Source: Candidatus Mediterraneibacter faecavium (lineage in GTDB: Bacteria; Bacillota; Clostridia; Lachnospirales; Lachnospiraceae). From it: a stretch of 64,000 nucleotides of DNA. The notes below the pieces were generated by a model. The model had not been told where the DNA came from. It worked only from the letters and a program-made list of their open reading frames with translations, and ran no database searches. This document shows positions 17,279-27,005 of this stretch, piece after piece. Made by a program: the position numbers and the translations under genes. Location of the stretch: assembly GCA_019119995.1 (NCBI GenBank), contig DWVY01000004.1, forward strand, positions 62,001 through 126,000, written 5' to 3'. Every line of letters starts with the position of its first letter. Position 1 is the stretch's first letter.

Positions 17279-18517
17279 CTAATCTGCCTCTGAAGCGGCC
17301 GCCTGCCCTGCCGCGTATCCGCTCGCCCAGGCAAATGTCAGATTATACCCGCCGCACATGCCGTCCACGTCAAGGATCTCACCGGCAAAATAGACTCCCG
17401 GCACGTAGATGGACTCCAATGTCCCGGGATCGACTTCTCCCGTGTCTACACCGCCGCAGCACACCTGCGCCTTATCATAGGGATTCGTCTCTCTGACACG
17501 GACACGAAACTCCTTGATCAGATCCGTAAGACGTGCGATCTCATCTTCGGTAAGTTCTCCTGCCTTTCTCTGCCGCGGGATCTCTGACAGGCGGATCCAC
17601 AGATCGCACAATTTCTTATGAAAAAGTCCGATCAGAAACATTTCAGCGGTTTTATCCGGCCTTGTCTTTGCCCGAGCTTTCAGAAATGCGTTTGTCTGTT
17701 CTTTTGTAAAGTCCGGCATAAGATCCAGCACAGCTTCCGTCTCTTTTTTCTCATAAAGCAACTTCGAAGCGTACCTGCTCACCTGGAATACCGGGATTCC
17801 GGATATCCCATAATCTGTCAGCTGGATCTCGCCTGTATCTTTCGCAATACATTCGCCCTCCGACCATATAGAAACGGAACCATTTGCCCGCACCCCGGCT
17901 ATACTCTTAAAAAACTTCTCTTCACACCTAAGCGCCGTAAGCGCCGGAAGCACCGGAATGATCCTGTGCCCCAGCTTCTTCGCCAGATCGTACCCCGAAC
18001 CGTCGGATCCGGTAGCCGGCGCGGCTTTGGATCCGGCGCAGAGGATCACGCGGTCAGCGCGCACCGGATCCTGGCCGGTCAGAATGGTAAACCCTTTCTT
18101 TCCGGGCCGGATCTCCCGGCATTCAACACCTGTCCGGATCTCCACCTTCAGCCTGTCAAGTTCCATGCGGAACGCATCCAGCACCGCGGAAGCCTGATCG
18201 GAGTTCGGATAGATATAGCCATTCCGGTTCTTTGAATATACGCCCAGCTGGAGGAAGAACGAGATCACAGCCTGCGCGTTGAACTTCTCTACGATCTTCC
18301 ATGGGAACATCGGATCTTCTGAATGATAGCAGATCGGTTCCTGATGGATATTTGTGAAGTTGCACCTTCCATTTCCTGTTGAGAGGATCTTCTTGCCTAT
18401 CCTGTCTTTATGCTCCAGAAGGATCACACGGACTCCTTCTAAAGCCGCTGTCACGGCCGCCATCATACCGGAGGCGCCGCCGCCGATCACTGCAACTGTT
18501 CTCTGTTTTCCTTTCAT
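17279..18517 (-). CDS. NAD(P)/FAD-dependent oxidoreductase, HI0933/BaiN family
   Basis: A 412-residue flavoprotein of the HI0933 family, which includes BaiN of bile-acid 7-dehydroxylating Lachnospiraceae. The FAD motif GGGASGMMAAVTAALEG (about 12-28) is followed by the family marker KKILSTGNGRCNFTN and the C-terminal GGVDTGEVDPGTLES and GGYNLTFAWASGYAAG. The family is widespread and mostly uncharacterised; nothing in the neighbourhood (no bai genes) supports a bile-acid role here. AAAGGAGACAGG lies before the ATG. Confidence 0.88.
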   Translation of the reverse strand: MKGKQRTVAVIGGGASGMMAAVTAALEGVRVILLEHKDRIGKKILSTGNGRCNFTNIHQEPICYHSEDPMFPWKIVEKFNAQAVISFFLQLGVYSKNRNGYIYPNSDQASAVLDAFRMELDRLKVEIRTGVECREIRPGKKGFTILTGQDPVRADRVILCAGSKAAPATGSDGSGYDLAKKLGHRIIPVLPALTALRCEEKFFKSIAGVRANGSVSIWSEGECIAKDTGEIQLTDYGISGIPVFQVSRYASKLLYEKKETEAVLDLMPDFTKEQTNAFLKARAKTRPDKTAEMFLIGLFHKKLCDLWIRLSEIPRQRKAGELTEDEIARLTDLIKEFRVRVRETNPYDKAQVCCGGVDTGEVDPGTLESIYVPGVYFAGEILDVDGMCGGYNLTFAWASGYAAGQAAASEAD

Positions 18518-18540
18518 TCCTGTCTCCTTTTCACGCCCGC

Positions 18541-18574
18541 CTCTGTTTCATATCCGTCTCTGTTTCATATCTGT
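18541..18574. repeat. Two tandem 17-bp repeats upstream of the BaiN-like gene
   Basis: The unit CTCTGTTTCATATCCGT (18541-18557) is repeated at 18558-18574 with one change (CTG for CCG). It lies between the ynbB stop and the BaiN-like start. It could be replication slippage or a regulator site; no function can be read from it. Confidence 0.6.
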
Positions 18575-18594
18575 CTCCGCAGCGGATTTTTCTG

Positions 18595-19905
18595 TCAGAT
18601 CTGACTGCGTACTTTCGCAATGTCGACCACGCCATCATCGATCATGCTCTGGAGGGATTTCAGGATGCCAAGCTTCGCATGATTCCAGGTCAGTCCTCCC
18701 TGGAAATATACTGCATACGGCGGTTTGATCGGGCCGTCCGCCGAAAGCTCGATAGAGGATCCCTGCACGAACGCGCCGGCGGCCATGATCACATCACTGT
18801 CATATCCCGGCATCGCCCACGGCTCCGGCGTCACATAGCTGTCTACGGGCGCTGCGGCCTGGATGCCCTTACAGAACGCGATCACTCCCTCTGCACTTCC
18901 AAGGGTCACAGCCTGGATAATATCGTGGCGGGATTCCCTGCCGTCCGGGACAACAGGATAACCCAGACCCTCATAAATATTTGCTGCGAACACAGCGCCT
19001 TTCAGCGCTCCGCACACGACGGTCGGCGCAAGGAAGAACCCCTGATAGAATGACTGCATCACTCCGAGGGACGCGCCCACCTCTTTCCCGAGCCCCGGGG
19101 AAGTCAGGCGGTAAGCGCAGTTCTCGATCAGGTCTTCTCTTCCCGCAATATAGCCGCCGATCGGCGCAAGTCCGCCTCCCGGATTCTTGATCAGAGAGCC
19201 GACGATCATATCCGCCCCCACGTCGCTTGGCTCGATACGCTCTACAAATTCTCCGTAGCAGTTATCGACCATGCAGATCACATCCGGTCTTCTCTCCTTA
19301 ATGAATGCGATCAGCTCGCCGATCTTTTCTACGGAGTAACTCGGCCGGGTCTGGTATCCCTTGGAGCGCTGGATCGTCACCAGTTTCGTCCGCTCATTTA
19401 ATGCCGCCTCGATTGCCGGATATTCAAAATATCCATCTTCCAGAAGCTCTACCTGACGGTAAGTAATCCCGTATTCCGCCAGGGAGCCCTTGGACGGCCG
19501 GATGCCGATCACTTCTTCCAGCGTATCGTATGGCTTTCCAACGGGAGAGAGAAGTTCATCTCCCGGCCGCAGGTTCGCCGCAAGGGCAAGCGCCAGTGCA
19601 TGAGTCCCGCATGTGATCTGAGGACGCACCAGCGCCGCCTCTGTGTGAAATGTCGATGCATACACAGCTTCCAGGGTGTCTCTTCCCATATCATTGTAGC
19701 CGTATCCGCTGACATAGTTAAAGCAGCCCTCGCTGACACGGTTCTCCTGCATCGCCTTTATCACTTTCAGCTGATTATACTCTGCCGTCTCATCAAACTC
19801 CTGAAAACGCTTTTTCAGGCTCTTTTCGATCTTCTGACCGTACGCCCAGACATCGGCGGATATGCCAAGCTGTTCATATATATATCGTGATTCTGTATTT
19901 TCCAT
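18595..19905 (-). CDS. YnbB-type PLP-dependent enzyme (methionine gamma-lyase family)
   Basis: A 436-residue fold-type I PLP enzyme of the group once called aluminium resistance protein and now annotated as methionine gamma-lyase family. The PLP lysine is Lys240 in GSLIKNPGGGLAPIGGYI; Asp214 in MVDNCYGEF is the pyridine-N contact. The substrate has not been shown for this subgroup. The gene stands downstream of miaA, the usual place of ynbB in Firmicutes, and AAGGAAGAGG precedes the ATG. Confidence 0.88.
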   Translation of the reverse strand: MENTESRYIYEQLGISADVWAYGQKIEKSLKKRFQEFDETAEYNQLKVIKAMQENRVSEGCFNYVSGYGYNDMGRDTLEAVYASTFHTEAALVRPQITCGTHALALALAANLRPGDELLSPVGKPYDTLEEVIGIRPSKGSLAEYGITYRQVELLEDGYFEYPAIEAALNERTKLVTIQRSKGYQTRPSYSVEKIGELIAFIKERRPDVICMVDNCYGEFVERIEPSDVGADMIVGSLIKNPGGGLAPIGGYIAGREDLIENCAYRLTSPGLGKEVGASLGVMQSFYQGFFLAPTVVCGALKGAVFAANIYEGLGYPVVPDGRESRHDIIQAVTLGSAEGVIAFCKGIQAAAPVDSYVTPEPWAMPGYDSDVIMAAGAFVQGSSIELSADGPIKPPYAVYFQGGLTWNHAKLGILKSLQSMIDDGVVDIAKVRSQI

Positions 19906-19963
19906 CTGCCTCTTCCTTTAACTGTTTTCTGTTATCTGTAATTATCCTCTTAGCTGATGCCAG

Positions 19964-20914
19964 TTATATGATCTCTTTTTCTCTCAGACATCCCAGCATA
20001 TAGTCTGCAAGTTTCTCCTCTTCCTGTCCGATCACGGACTTGTCCGCCCATATCACATCCCGTTCGCGCTTAAACCATGTAAGCTGCCGTTTCGCAAAGT
20101 GCCGGGTATCCCGCTTGATGATGCGGACTGCTTCATCCAGAGGATATCTTCCCTCCAGATATTCATAGAGTTCTTTGTATCCCAACCCCTGCATCGCCGT
20201 AGAATCTTTCCGGACGCCGCGCTCTTTCAGATAACACACCTCGTCAAGAAGGCCCTCCTCCATCATAAGATCCACCCTCTGATCGATCCGCTCATAAAGA
20301 CGGCTGCGCTCATCCGTCAATACAAAGTAAGCATAATGATACGGCGATTCCTTTTGACGCTGTGTCTCGTTATGTTCGGAGATCTTCTTTCCGGTCTGGT
20401 GATAAAACTCCAGCGCGCGGATGACCCGTTTGATATTGCGTGGATGGATCTCCTGTGCGGCTTTTGGGTCAACTGTCTTTAACATTTCATAAAGCTCAGA
20501 AGCTCCCTCTTCATCGGATGCTTTCTGCTCCAACTGTCTTCTGTACGACTCGTCTCCATCATTTTCTGTAAAGTCAATGTCATAGAGAAGTGCCTGGATA
20601 TAGAAGCCGGTTCCTCCCACCACAAGCGGGATCTTTCCTTTCTTCCATATCCTTTCCGCCGCTTCCTTTGCCATCTGCTGAAAGCGCACCACGTTAAACT
20701 CTTCCTCAGGCTCCAGCACATCTACAAGGTAATGGGGTACGCCCCCCATTTCTTCTTTCGTGATCTTCGCAGACCCGATATCCATATGGCGGTATACCTG
20801 CATAGAATCTGCGGATATGATCTCTCCTCCGGTCTCCTTCGCCAGACGGATCGAAAGGGAAGTCTTTCCCACTGCTGTAGGTCCTGCAAGTATGATAAGC
20901 GGTTTTCTGTCCAT
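19964..20914 (-). CDS. miaA: tRNA dimethylallyltransferase MiaA
   Basis: Adds the dimethylallyl group to A37 of tRNAs that read UNN codons. The 316 residues begin with the P-loop AGPTAVGKTSLS (about 10-21), then ISADSMQVYRHMDIGSAK, the DMAPP-binding region VVGGTGFYIQALLYD, and DVIWADK near the C-terminus. It sits between mutL (26 bp upstream) and ynbB, as in many Firmicutes. Confidence 0.97.
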   Translation of the reverse strand: MDRKPLIILAGPTAVGKTSLSIRLAKETGGEIISADSMQVYRHMDIGSAKITKEEMGGVPHYLVDVLEPEEEFNVVRFQQMAKEAAERIWKKGKIPLVVGGTGFYIQALLYDIDFTENDGDESYRRQLEQKASDEEGASELYEMLKTVDPKAAQEIHPRNIKRVIRALEFYHQTGKKISEHNETQRQKESPYHYAYFVLTDERSRLYERIDQRVDLMMEEGLLDEVCYLKERGVRKDSTAMQGLGYKELYEYLEGRYPLDEAVRIIKRDTRHFAKRQLTWFKRERDVIWADKSVIGQEEEKLADYMLGCLREKEII

Positions 20915-20940
20915 AACATGATCCTCTCATTTGGAACTTA

Positions 20941-23112
20941 TTATACGATCCTCTTGAATTTCTTTTCCAGTTCTCTCTTCGTCATAGCAATGATCGTCGG
21001 CCTTCCGTGCGGACAGTGATACGGATTGTCCAGTGTAAGCAGCTCTCCGATCAGTGCATCTACTTCCTGCGCCGAGAGACGGTTATTTCCTTTCACAGCT
21101 GCTTTACATGACATAGATGCAACTTTCTCGTCGATCAGCTCCGGCGTCATAGAACTGGAAATGCCATCTGCGAGATCGTCGATCATTTCCATCAGAAGTT
21201 CTTTTTTCGCGATCCCGAACAGGTTGTCCGGCACTGCCCTGACCGCATACTCCTCGCCCCCGAAAGGTTCGATCTCGAAGCCGATGCGTGCAAAGCGGTC
21301 CATATTCTCCTTCAGAAGTTCCGCTTCCTGCATGGACAGAGAAAGGATGATCGGCGGACTCAAATACTGGGATGTGAACTCCCGTGTCTTCATCCCTTTC
21401 AGCGTCCGCTCGTAGAGCACTCTCTCATGTGCCGCATGCTGGTCTATGATATAAAGGCTGTCCTGATACTGGACGAGCCAGTATGTGTCAAACACCTGCC
21501 CGATCAATTTGTACTCTGCGCGGATGTCCCGTTTCAGAAAATTCTCCTCAAAAAGATCAAGCTGCTGCGGTTTCGGCTGTATGGATTTTTTCACTTCACG
21601 GGAACTTGTTTCCGGCGCGCAGGAAGCTGCATCTCTGTCAGCAGTTCTCTGCACGTCACCCGTTCTGCTTTCTGCAGGCTGTGCATTATATACTGCCGCT
21701 TCCCGGATTCGGTCCGCCTGCTCCTCCTGGCGGTAGATCCCTCTTTTGTCAGACACTTCCGCCGAGGACGCCCTGTTATGGTACGCCATGACACGCTCCC
21801 GCATCTTCCGGATGAAGTAATCCTCGTCATGGACTTCTTCTTTGCTTTCCTGAGAAGCTGCATCCTTTTCTCCGCTCCGGGCGGATTCCCCCGCTGCACT
21901 CTGAACCACAGGAGCCTTCGAAGCTTCTGAATTTTCAGGCTTTCCGACATCCGGCACAGCCGGACGGTTCACCGGCGAAGAGCTCACCGGTCGGGCTCCC
22001 TGCGGAACATTTCCGGATGTCCTTGGCTTCAGGAGAAACGGGCTTTCTTTCACCGCCTGTACTTTCTCTCCTTTTTTGTCATCAGATGACACCGGATCCG
22101 GCACTTCTGTGCGCAGGATCAGTTCCGGCTCCAACAGCCTCCTGTGAACGCCCTCGAATACTGTATTATAGACATCCTGCTGTCGCTGGAATCTCAGTTC
22201 CATCTTCGTCGGATGGACATTGACGTCGATCTGTTCCCCGTCCACATGGAAATGGAGCACCGCAAACGGAAATTTATGCTGCATCGTAAAATCCCGGTAT
22301 GCATCTTCCAGTGACTTGGAGATCATCGGGCTTTTTACATAACGTCCGTTCACAAAGAAATTCTCAAAGTTTCGGTTTCCTCGTGTGATCACAGGTTTTC
22401 CAAGATATCCCGTGATCCTCAGTCCCCCTTTTTCGTAGTCGATATCCAGAAGATTTGCCGCCACGTCGCGGCCGTATACATTATAGATCACATCTTTGAG
22501 CTTTCCGCTCCCCGAAGTGCGCAGTTTCTCCTGACCGTTATTCAGGAAAATAAATGCGACTTCCGGATGGGAAAGCACCAGATGCATGAGCAGGTCCTGC
22601 ACGTGCCCTGCCTCTGTCATTGGAGTCTTTAAAAACTTTCTTCTCGCCGGTACATTGTAAAACAGCTGGCGTACCAGAAATGTTGTTCCGTTGGGCGCCC
22701 CGGTCTCTTCGATGGAAACTTCTTTTCCGCCTTCGATGACATACCGGGTGCCCAGTTCTTCCTCCTCGGTCTTGGTGATCAGCTCTGTCTGTGTCACGGC
22801 AGCGATACTGGAGAGAGCCTCACCCCTGAATCCCAAAGAACTGATATGGGCCAGGTCCTCCACACTGTTGATCTTACTTGTGGAATGGCGCAGAAAAGCG
22901 CTCCTGACCTCTTCGTGTGGGATCCCGCACCCGTTATCCATAATGCGGATCAGTGAAATACCGCCGTCTTTGATCTCTACGGTCACGGACGTCGCTCCCG
23001 CATCGATGGCATTTTCCACCAGTTCTTTCACGATCGAAGCGGGCCGCTCGATCACCTCGCCGGCTGCGATCTTGTCGATCGTCACCTGATCCAGTACATG
23101 TATGTGGGGCAT
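20941..23112 (-). CDS. mutL: DNA mismatch repair protein MutL with endonuclease motif
   Basis: GHKL ATPase that couples MutS recognition to strand incision. The 723 residues have the ATPase motifs NAIDAGAT, DNGCGIP and GFRGEALSSI in the first 330 residues, a long disordered linker rich in Ser, Ala and Glu (about 335-530), and a C-terminal domain with the metal-dependent nickase motif DQHAAHERVLYE plus SCKAAVKGNNRL and CPHGRP. So this is the endonuclease-proficient form used in bacteria without MutH. QLDLFEE just before the C-terminal domain resembles a beta-clamp binding peptide. Confidence 0.97.
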   Translation of the reverse strand: MPHIHVLDQVTIDKIAAGEVIERPASIVKELVENAIDAGATSVTVEIKDGGISLIRIMDNGCGIPHEEVRSAFLRHSTSKINSVEDLAHISSLGFRGEALSSIAAVTQTELITKTEEEELGTRYVIEGGKEVSIEETGAPNGTTFLVRQLFYNVPARRKFLKTPMTEAGHVQDLLMHLVLSHPEVAFIFLNNGQEKLRTSGSGKLKDVIYNVYGRDVAANLLDIDYEKGGLRITGYLGKPVITRGNRNFENFFVNGRYVKSPMISKSLEDAYRDFTMQHKFPFAVLHFHVDGEQIDVNVHPTKMELRFQRQQDVYNTVFEGVHRRLLEPELILRTEVPDPVSSDDKKGEKVQAVKESPFLLKPRTSGNVPQGARPVSSSPVNRPAVPDVGKPENSEASKAPVVQSAAGESARSGEKDAASQESKEEVHDEDYFIRKMRERVMAYHNRASSAEVSDKRGIYRQEEQADRIREAAVYNAQPAESRTGDVQRTADRDAASCAPETSSREVKKSIQPKPQQLDLFEENFLKRDIRAEYKLIGQVFDTYWLVQYQDSLYIIDQHAAHERVLYERTLKGMKTREFTSQYLSPPIILSLSMQEAELLKENMDRFARIGFEIEPFGGEEYAVRAVPDNLFGIAKKELLMEMIDDLADGISSSMTPELIDEKVASMSCKAAVKGNNRLSAQEVDALIGELLTLDNPYHCPHGRPTIIAMTKRELEKKFKRIV

Positions 23113-23164
23113 ATCTGTCTCCTTTCTGCTCCGGCATCTGTCCTTCTCTGCCGTCTGTTCTCCT

Positions 23165-23218
23165 CTACCAACTGTTCTTCAGCTGCCAACTGCTCTTCAG
23201 CTACCACCTGTTCTTCAG
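23165..23218. repeat. Three tandem 18-bp copies of the mutS 3' end
   Basis: CTACCAACTGTTCTTCAG (23165-23182), CTGCCAACTGCTCTTCAG (23183-23200) and CTACCACCTGTTCTTCAG (23201-23218) abut exactly. The third is the last six codons of mutS including its stop (LKNRW and TAG on the minus strand). The first two lie between mutS and mutL and look like duplications of that end. Confidence 0.85.
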
Positions 23219-25852
23219 CTTGTTCTGCAGTCGGTAGATCGTGTTGAGCGCATCGATGGGCGTCATATTTCCCACATCCAGATTCTTCAGCTCTTCGAGC
23301 ACATCATCGTCTTTCACGGTGTCAAACAGCGACATCTGGGCAATATCCACCTCATCATATTTCTTCACTTTCGGTTTCTTCTTCGATACTTTATCTTTTA
23401 TTGCGATCTCACTGACCCTTGTGGTGATGTCCTCTTCGCTGAGTTCTTCCACGATCTCTTTCGCCCGGTTGATCACGAGATCCGGCACTCCTGCCAGCTT
23501 TGCCACCTGGATCCCATAGCTCTTATCCGCACCGCCTTTGACGATCTTTCGCAGGAAGACGATGTCGTCGCCCTTTTCCTTGACGGCGATGCAGTAGTTG
23601 TTTACATTTTCGATCTTGCCTTCCAGCTCAGTCAGCTCATGGTAATGGGTCGCAAACAAAGTCTTGGCGCCCAGCAGCCGACTGTCGCTGATATACTCCA
23701 CCACAGCCCACGCGATCGAGAGTCCGTCAAACGTACTGGTCCCTCTGCCGATCTCATCCAGGATCAGCAGGCTCTTCGACGTCGCGTTCCGCAGGATATT
23801 CGCCACTTCCGTCATCTCCACCATGAACGTACTCTGTCCGGAAGCAAGGTCGTCGGAAGCGCCGACTCTCGTAAATATCCTGTCGGAGATCCCGATATTG
23901 GCACTCTTCGCCGGAACAAAGGAGCCCACCTGTGCCATCAGGGCGATCAGAGCGGTCTGGCGCATATAAGTAGACTTTCCTGCCATATTCGGGCCTGTGA
24001 TGATGGAGATCCTGTGTTTCTTGTCATCCAGATATGTATCGTTTGCAATGAACATATCGTTGGGGATCATCCGCTCTACTACCGGATGCCGCCCGTCTTT
24101 GATATCGATCACGCCTTTTTCATTGATCTTCGGACGCACGTAGTTATTCCGCTCTGCCACAAGCGCAAGGGAGGCAAACACATCGAGGGCCGCCACTGCC
24201 TTCGCCGTCTGCTGGATCCGCTCCACCTCGGAGGCAACTGTTTCTCTGACTTCCGTATAGAGCTCATATTCCAGAGCGTAGAGCTTATCTTCCGCTCCCA
24301 GGATCATATCCTCCAGTTCCTTTAACTCCGGCGTGATGTAACGCTCGGCATTGGCAAGCGTCTGCTTGCGGGTGTAGTATTCCGGCACCAGATCCTTATA
24401 AGAATTGGTCACTTCCAGATAATAACCGAACACTTTGTTATACTTGATTCTCAGGTTCTTGATCCCGGTCTTCTCTCTCTCGTCATTCTCCAGTTTGGCG
24501 AGCCAGTCTTTGCCGTCTGACTTGGCGCGGCGCAGCTTATCCACTTCTTCATTATAGCCGTCCCGGATGATATTCCCCTCTTTCATTGCGATCGGCGGAT
24601 CCTCCCGTATCGCATTGGTGATCAGGGTACACAGATCTTCCAGAGGATCCAGGTCTTCCGTGATCGACTGAAGGAGTCCGCACTGCATATCCTGCAGGAT
24701 ATACCGGATCGGCGGGAGCATCTCCAGAGAAGTCCGAAACGCTGTCAGATCCCGTGGATTCGCCGATCCGTAAGTGATCTTCATGATCAGGCGCTCTAAG
24801 TCATAGACAGGCGACAGGTACTCTCTCAGCTCTTCTCTGGATATCGCCTGATCTTTCAGCTCCTGTACTGCATCCAGCCGTTTCTCGATCTCTTTCTTAT
24901 CGATCAGAGGCTGTTCCACGTATTTTCGGAGTGTCCTGGCTCCCATAGCTGTCTTTGTCTTATCGAGCACCCAGAGAAGAGAGCCCCGCTTCTGCTTCTC
25001 ACGGAGTGTCTCGCACAGTTCCAGATTTCTCCGTGTGGAACTGTCAAGCATCATATATTTCCCGGATGCGTAGGGAGTGATATGCGTCAGGTTGGATAGG
25101 TCATTTTTCTGCGTCTCCAGAAGATACTGGAGCAGCGCGCCTGCACTGATCACCCCGCAGTCATAGTCCGCCAGACCGAGTCCTGCAAATGAAGATACTT
25201 TAAAATGATCCAGGAGCTTCTGCCTGCATACCGCATCGTCAAAATACCATGCATCCAGCGAATAGATCGTGATCCCCAGCCGGTCTTTCATACCGTCCAG
25301 GTCCATGCCGCTCATGTAGAACGCTTCATTGCAGATAATCTCTGACGGGGAAAAACGGTAGATCTCATCCATCAGCTTCGCCCCGTCCTCGATCTCGGTC
25401 ACAAAATAATCCCCGGTCGTGATATCCGCCACAGAGACTCCGTACCGGTCCGCGATATAGACGATGCACATGATGTAATTATTCTTCGATTCGTCGAGCG
25501 CCTGGGTGTCGAGATTCGTCCCCGGCGTAACGATACGAACCACCTCACGTTTCACGATACCCTTAGCAGTCTTCGGGTCTTCCACCTGCTCACAGATCGC
25601 CACTTTATATCCTTTGGATACCAGCCTGTTGAGATACCCCTCCACAGCATGATAAGGGACACCGCACATGGGTGCCCGCTCTTCCTGGCCGCAGTTCTTG
25701 CCGGTCAGTGTGATCTCCAGTTCCCGCGATGCAGTCAGCGCATCGTCAAAGAACATCTCGTAAAAATCGCCTAATCTATAGAACAGAATGCAGTCCTGAT
25801 ACTGGGATTTCGTCTCCATATACTGTTTCATCATTGGTGTTAATTCAGCCAC
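23201..25852 (-). CDS. mutS: DNA mismatch recognition protein MutS
   Basis: Binds mismatches and small loops as a dimer and hands over to MutL. The 883 residues start with the mismatch-reading motif YRLGDFYEMF (Phe-X-Glu), followed by connector, lever and clamp domains. The ATPase has Walker A GPNMAGKSTYMRQ (about 620), signature DDLASGQSTFMVEM, and Walker B LLILDEIGRGTSTFDGLSIA. AAGGAG precedes the ATG by 5 bp. It is the first gene of the mutS-mutL-miaA run and has a strong promoter at 25925-25953. Confidence 0.98.
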   Translation of the reverse strand: MAELTPMMKQYMETKSQYQDCILFYRLGDFYEMFFDDALTASRELEITLTGKNCGQEERAPMCGVPYHAVEGYLNRLVSKGYKVAICEQVEDPKTAKGIVKREVVRIVTPGTNLDTQALDESKNNYIMCIVYIADRYGVSVADITTGDYFVTEIEDGAKLMDEIYRFSPSEIICNEAFYMSGMDLDGMKDRLGITIYSLDAWYFDDAVCRQKLLDHFKVSSFAGLGLADYDCGVISAGALLQYLLETQKNDLSNLTHITPYASGKYMMLDSSTRRNLELCETLREKQKRGSLLWVLDKTKTAMGARTLRKYVEQPLIDKKEIEKRLDAVQELKDQAISREELREYLSPVYDLERLIMKITYGSANPRDLTAFRTSLEMLPPIRYILQDMQCGLLQSITEDLDPLEDLCTLITNAIREDPPIAMKEGNIIRDGYNEEVDKLRRAKSDGKDWLAKLENDEREKTGIKNLRIKYNKVFGYYLEVTNSYKDLVPEYYTRKQTLANAERYITPELKELEDMILGAEDKLYALEYELYTEVRETVASEVERIQQTAKAVAALDVFASLALVAERNNYVRPKINEKGVIDIKDGRHPVVERMIPNDMFIANDTYLDDKKHRISIITGPNMAGKSTYMRQTALIALMAQVGSFVPAKSANIGISDRIFTRVGASDDLASGQSTFMVEMTEVANILRNATSKSLLILDEIGRGTSTFDGLSIAWAVVEYISDSRLLGAKTLFATHYHELTELEGKIENVNNYCIAVKEKGDDIVFLRKIVKGGADKSYGIQVAKLAGVPDLVINRAKEIVEELSEEDITTRVSEIAIKDKVSKKKPKVKKYDEVDIAQMSLFDTVKDDDVLEELKNLDVGNMTPIDALNTIYRLQNKLKNRW

Positions 25853-25924
25853 ATTCGTACTCCTTTTCTCTGTCTGCGCCCTCCTCCCCTCATCTGTCTG
25901 TCAGAGCGCTTTTTCTGCGGATGT

Positions 25925-25953
25925 ATTATAGCATTTTTGAGAATCGACTTCAA
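25925..25953 (-). promoter_or_regulatory. Promoter of mutS-mutL-miaA
   Basis: Minus strand: -35 TTGAAG (25948-25953), 17-bp spacer, perfect -10 TATAAT (25925-25930) with TGC before it (extended -10). The leader to the mutS ATG is about 65 nt. Confidence 0.8.
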
Positions 25954-26028
25954 CTGCTGAAAAATGAAATGGATATTTACGGCGGTTCATGATACACTTG
26001 GAACATCACATTACCAGGAGGTCACAAC

Positions 26029-27003
26029 ATGATACACTTACCAGAATTTCCACACTACATGAAAGAAGCTTCCAGGCGGCAGAAAGGCCAGAACTGGTTC
26101 ATTGAGCTTTTGATCTTTTTCCTTGTCTATTTTGTCGTTTCCACCGCCATGAGTTTTGTCCTGCTGGCAGGCATGATCGCTGTATTTCTGTCAGATCGTG
26201 AACTGTTCCTGGCGTTTTCAGAGCCGGGAAATCCTAAACAGGTCGCAGCTTTTGTAAACAGCCTGATGGAGTCGGATCCCCTTATGCTGGTCTCACTTTT
26301 TTCCAATGCTGTCATGATCTTTCTTGTCATCCTGTTCTGCGTGATCATCCAGAAGCGGACAGTTGCTTCCATGGGATTTGTCAGGGCAAAAGCGCTGAGG
26401 CATTATCTTGCGGGCGCCGGGATCGGCTTTCTTCTTTTTGGAGCAGTCACACTGCTCAATGTACTGACCGGGTCTCTGACCATCGAGGGGATATCAATCA
26501 CCTTTTCTCCTCTAATGTTCATCCTGTTTGCTTTAGCTTTTGGGATCCAGGGCATGGCGGAAGAAGTTCTCTGCCGCGGCTATTTTATGGTATCCATCGG
26601 GCGGAGATATCCTGTCATCATTGCCATATTGCTTAATTCCCTTGTTTTTGCTCTGCTGCATCTTCTAAATCCCGGGGTTTCCCTGATCGCAATTGTCAAT
26701 ATTATGTTGGTAGGGATCGTTTTTTCCATATATTTTCTGCGCACCGGGAATATATGGGGCGTCGGGGCAATGCATTCCGTCTGGAATTTCGTGCAGGGGA
26801 ATGTATTCGGAATGGAAGTAAGCGGCATGAAATTCTCCTGCACTCTCTTTGCGTCGGCGGCTGATCCGGAAAAGACATTCTGGAACGGCGGATCTTTCGG
26901 GGCAGAAGGAGGATTCTCCGTGACCATCGTACTGATCGCCGCGCTTTTGCTTCTTCTCCTTATTCCACGGAAAGCTTCCTGTGATAAACCCCGGGGAGTA
27001 TGA
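26029..27003 (+). CDS. CPBP-family intramembrane metalloprotease
   Basis: A 324-residue membrane protein with about eight hydrophobic segments and the Abi/CPBP (type II CAAX protease) motifs: EEVLCRGYF (Glu-Glu...Arg), FALLHLLNP, and HSVWNFVQG. Such proteins are intramembrane glutamic/metalloproteases; in Gram-positives some act in bacteriocin immunity. Substrate unknown. AGGAGGTCACAAC precedes the ATG. The gene is divergent from mutS, with a weaker candidate promoter (TGGATA, 17 bp, TACACT) at about 25970-26000. Its end is only 2 bp from the convergent next gene. Confidence 0.88.
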   Translation: MIHLPEFPHYMKEASRRQKGQNWFIELLIFFLVYFVVSTAMSFVLLAGMIAVFLSDRELFLAFSEPGNPKQVAAFVNSLMESDPLMLVSLFSNAVMIFLVILFCVIIQKRTVASMGFVRAKALRHYLAGAGIGFLLFGAVTLLNVLTGSLTIEGISITFSPLMFILFALAFGIQGMAEEVLCRGYFMVSIGRRYPVIIAILLNSLVFALLHLLNPGVSLIAIVNIMLVGIVFSIYFLRTGNIWGVGAMHSVWNFVQGNVFGMEVSGMKFSCTLFASAADPEKTFWNGGSFGAEGGFSVTIVLIAALLLLLLIPRKASCDKPRGV

Positions 27004-27005
27004 TC

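Noticed and set aside
17279-18517. Bile-acid dehydroxylation gene baiN
   Set aside because: The protein belongs to the same broad HI0933 family, but there is no bai operon nearby and the family is widespread, so the specific function is not supported.
23102-24325. Plus-strand frame of 407 codons
   Set aside because: Antisense to the conserved C-terminal ATPase of mutS; composition is that of a reversed coding frame. The repeated Leu-Gln-Leu-Pro at its start is only the 18-bp tandem repeat.
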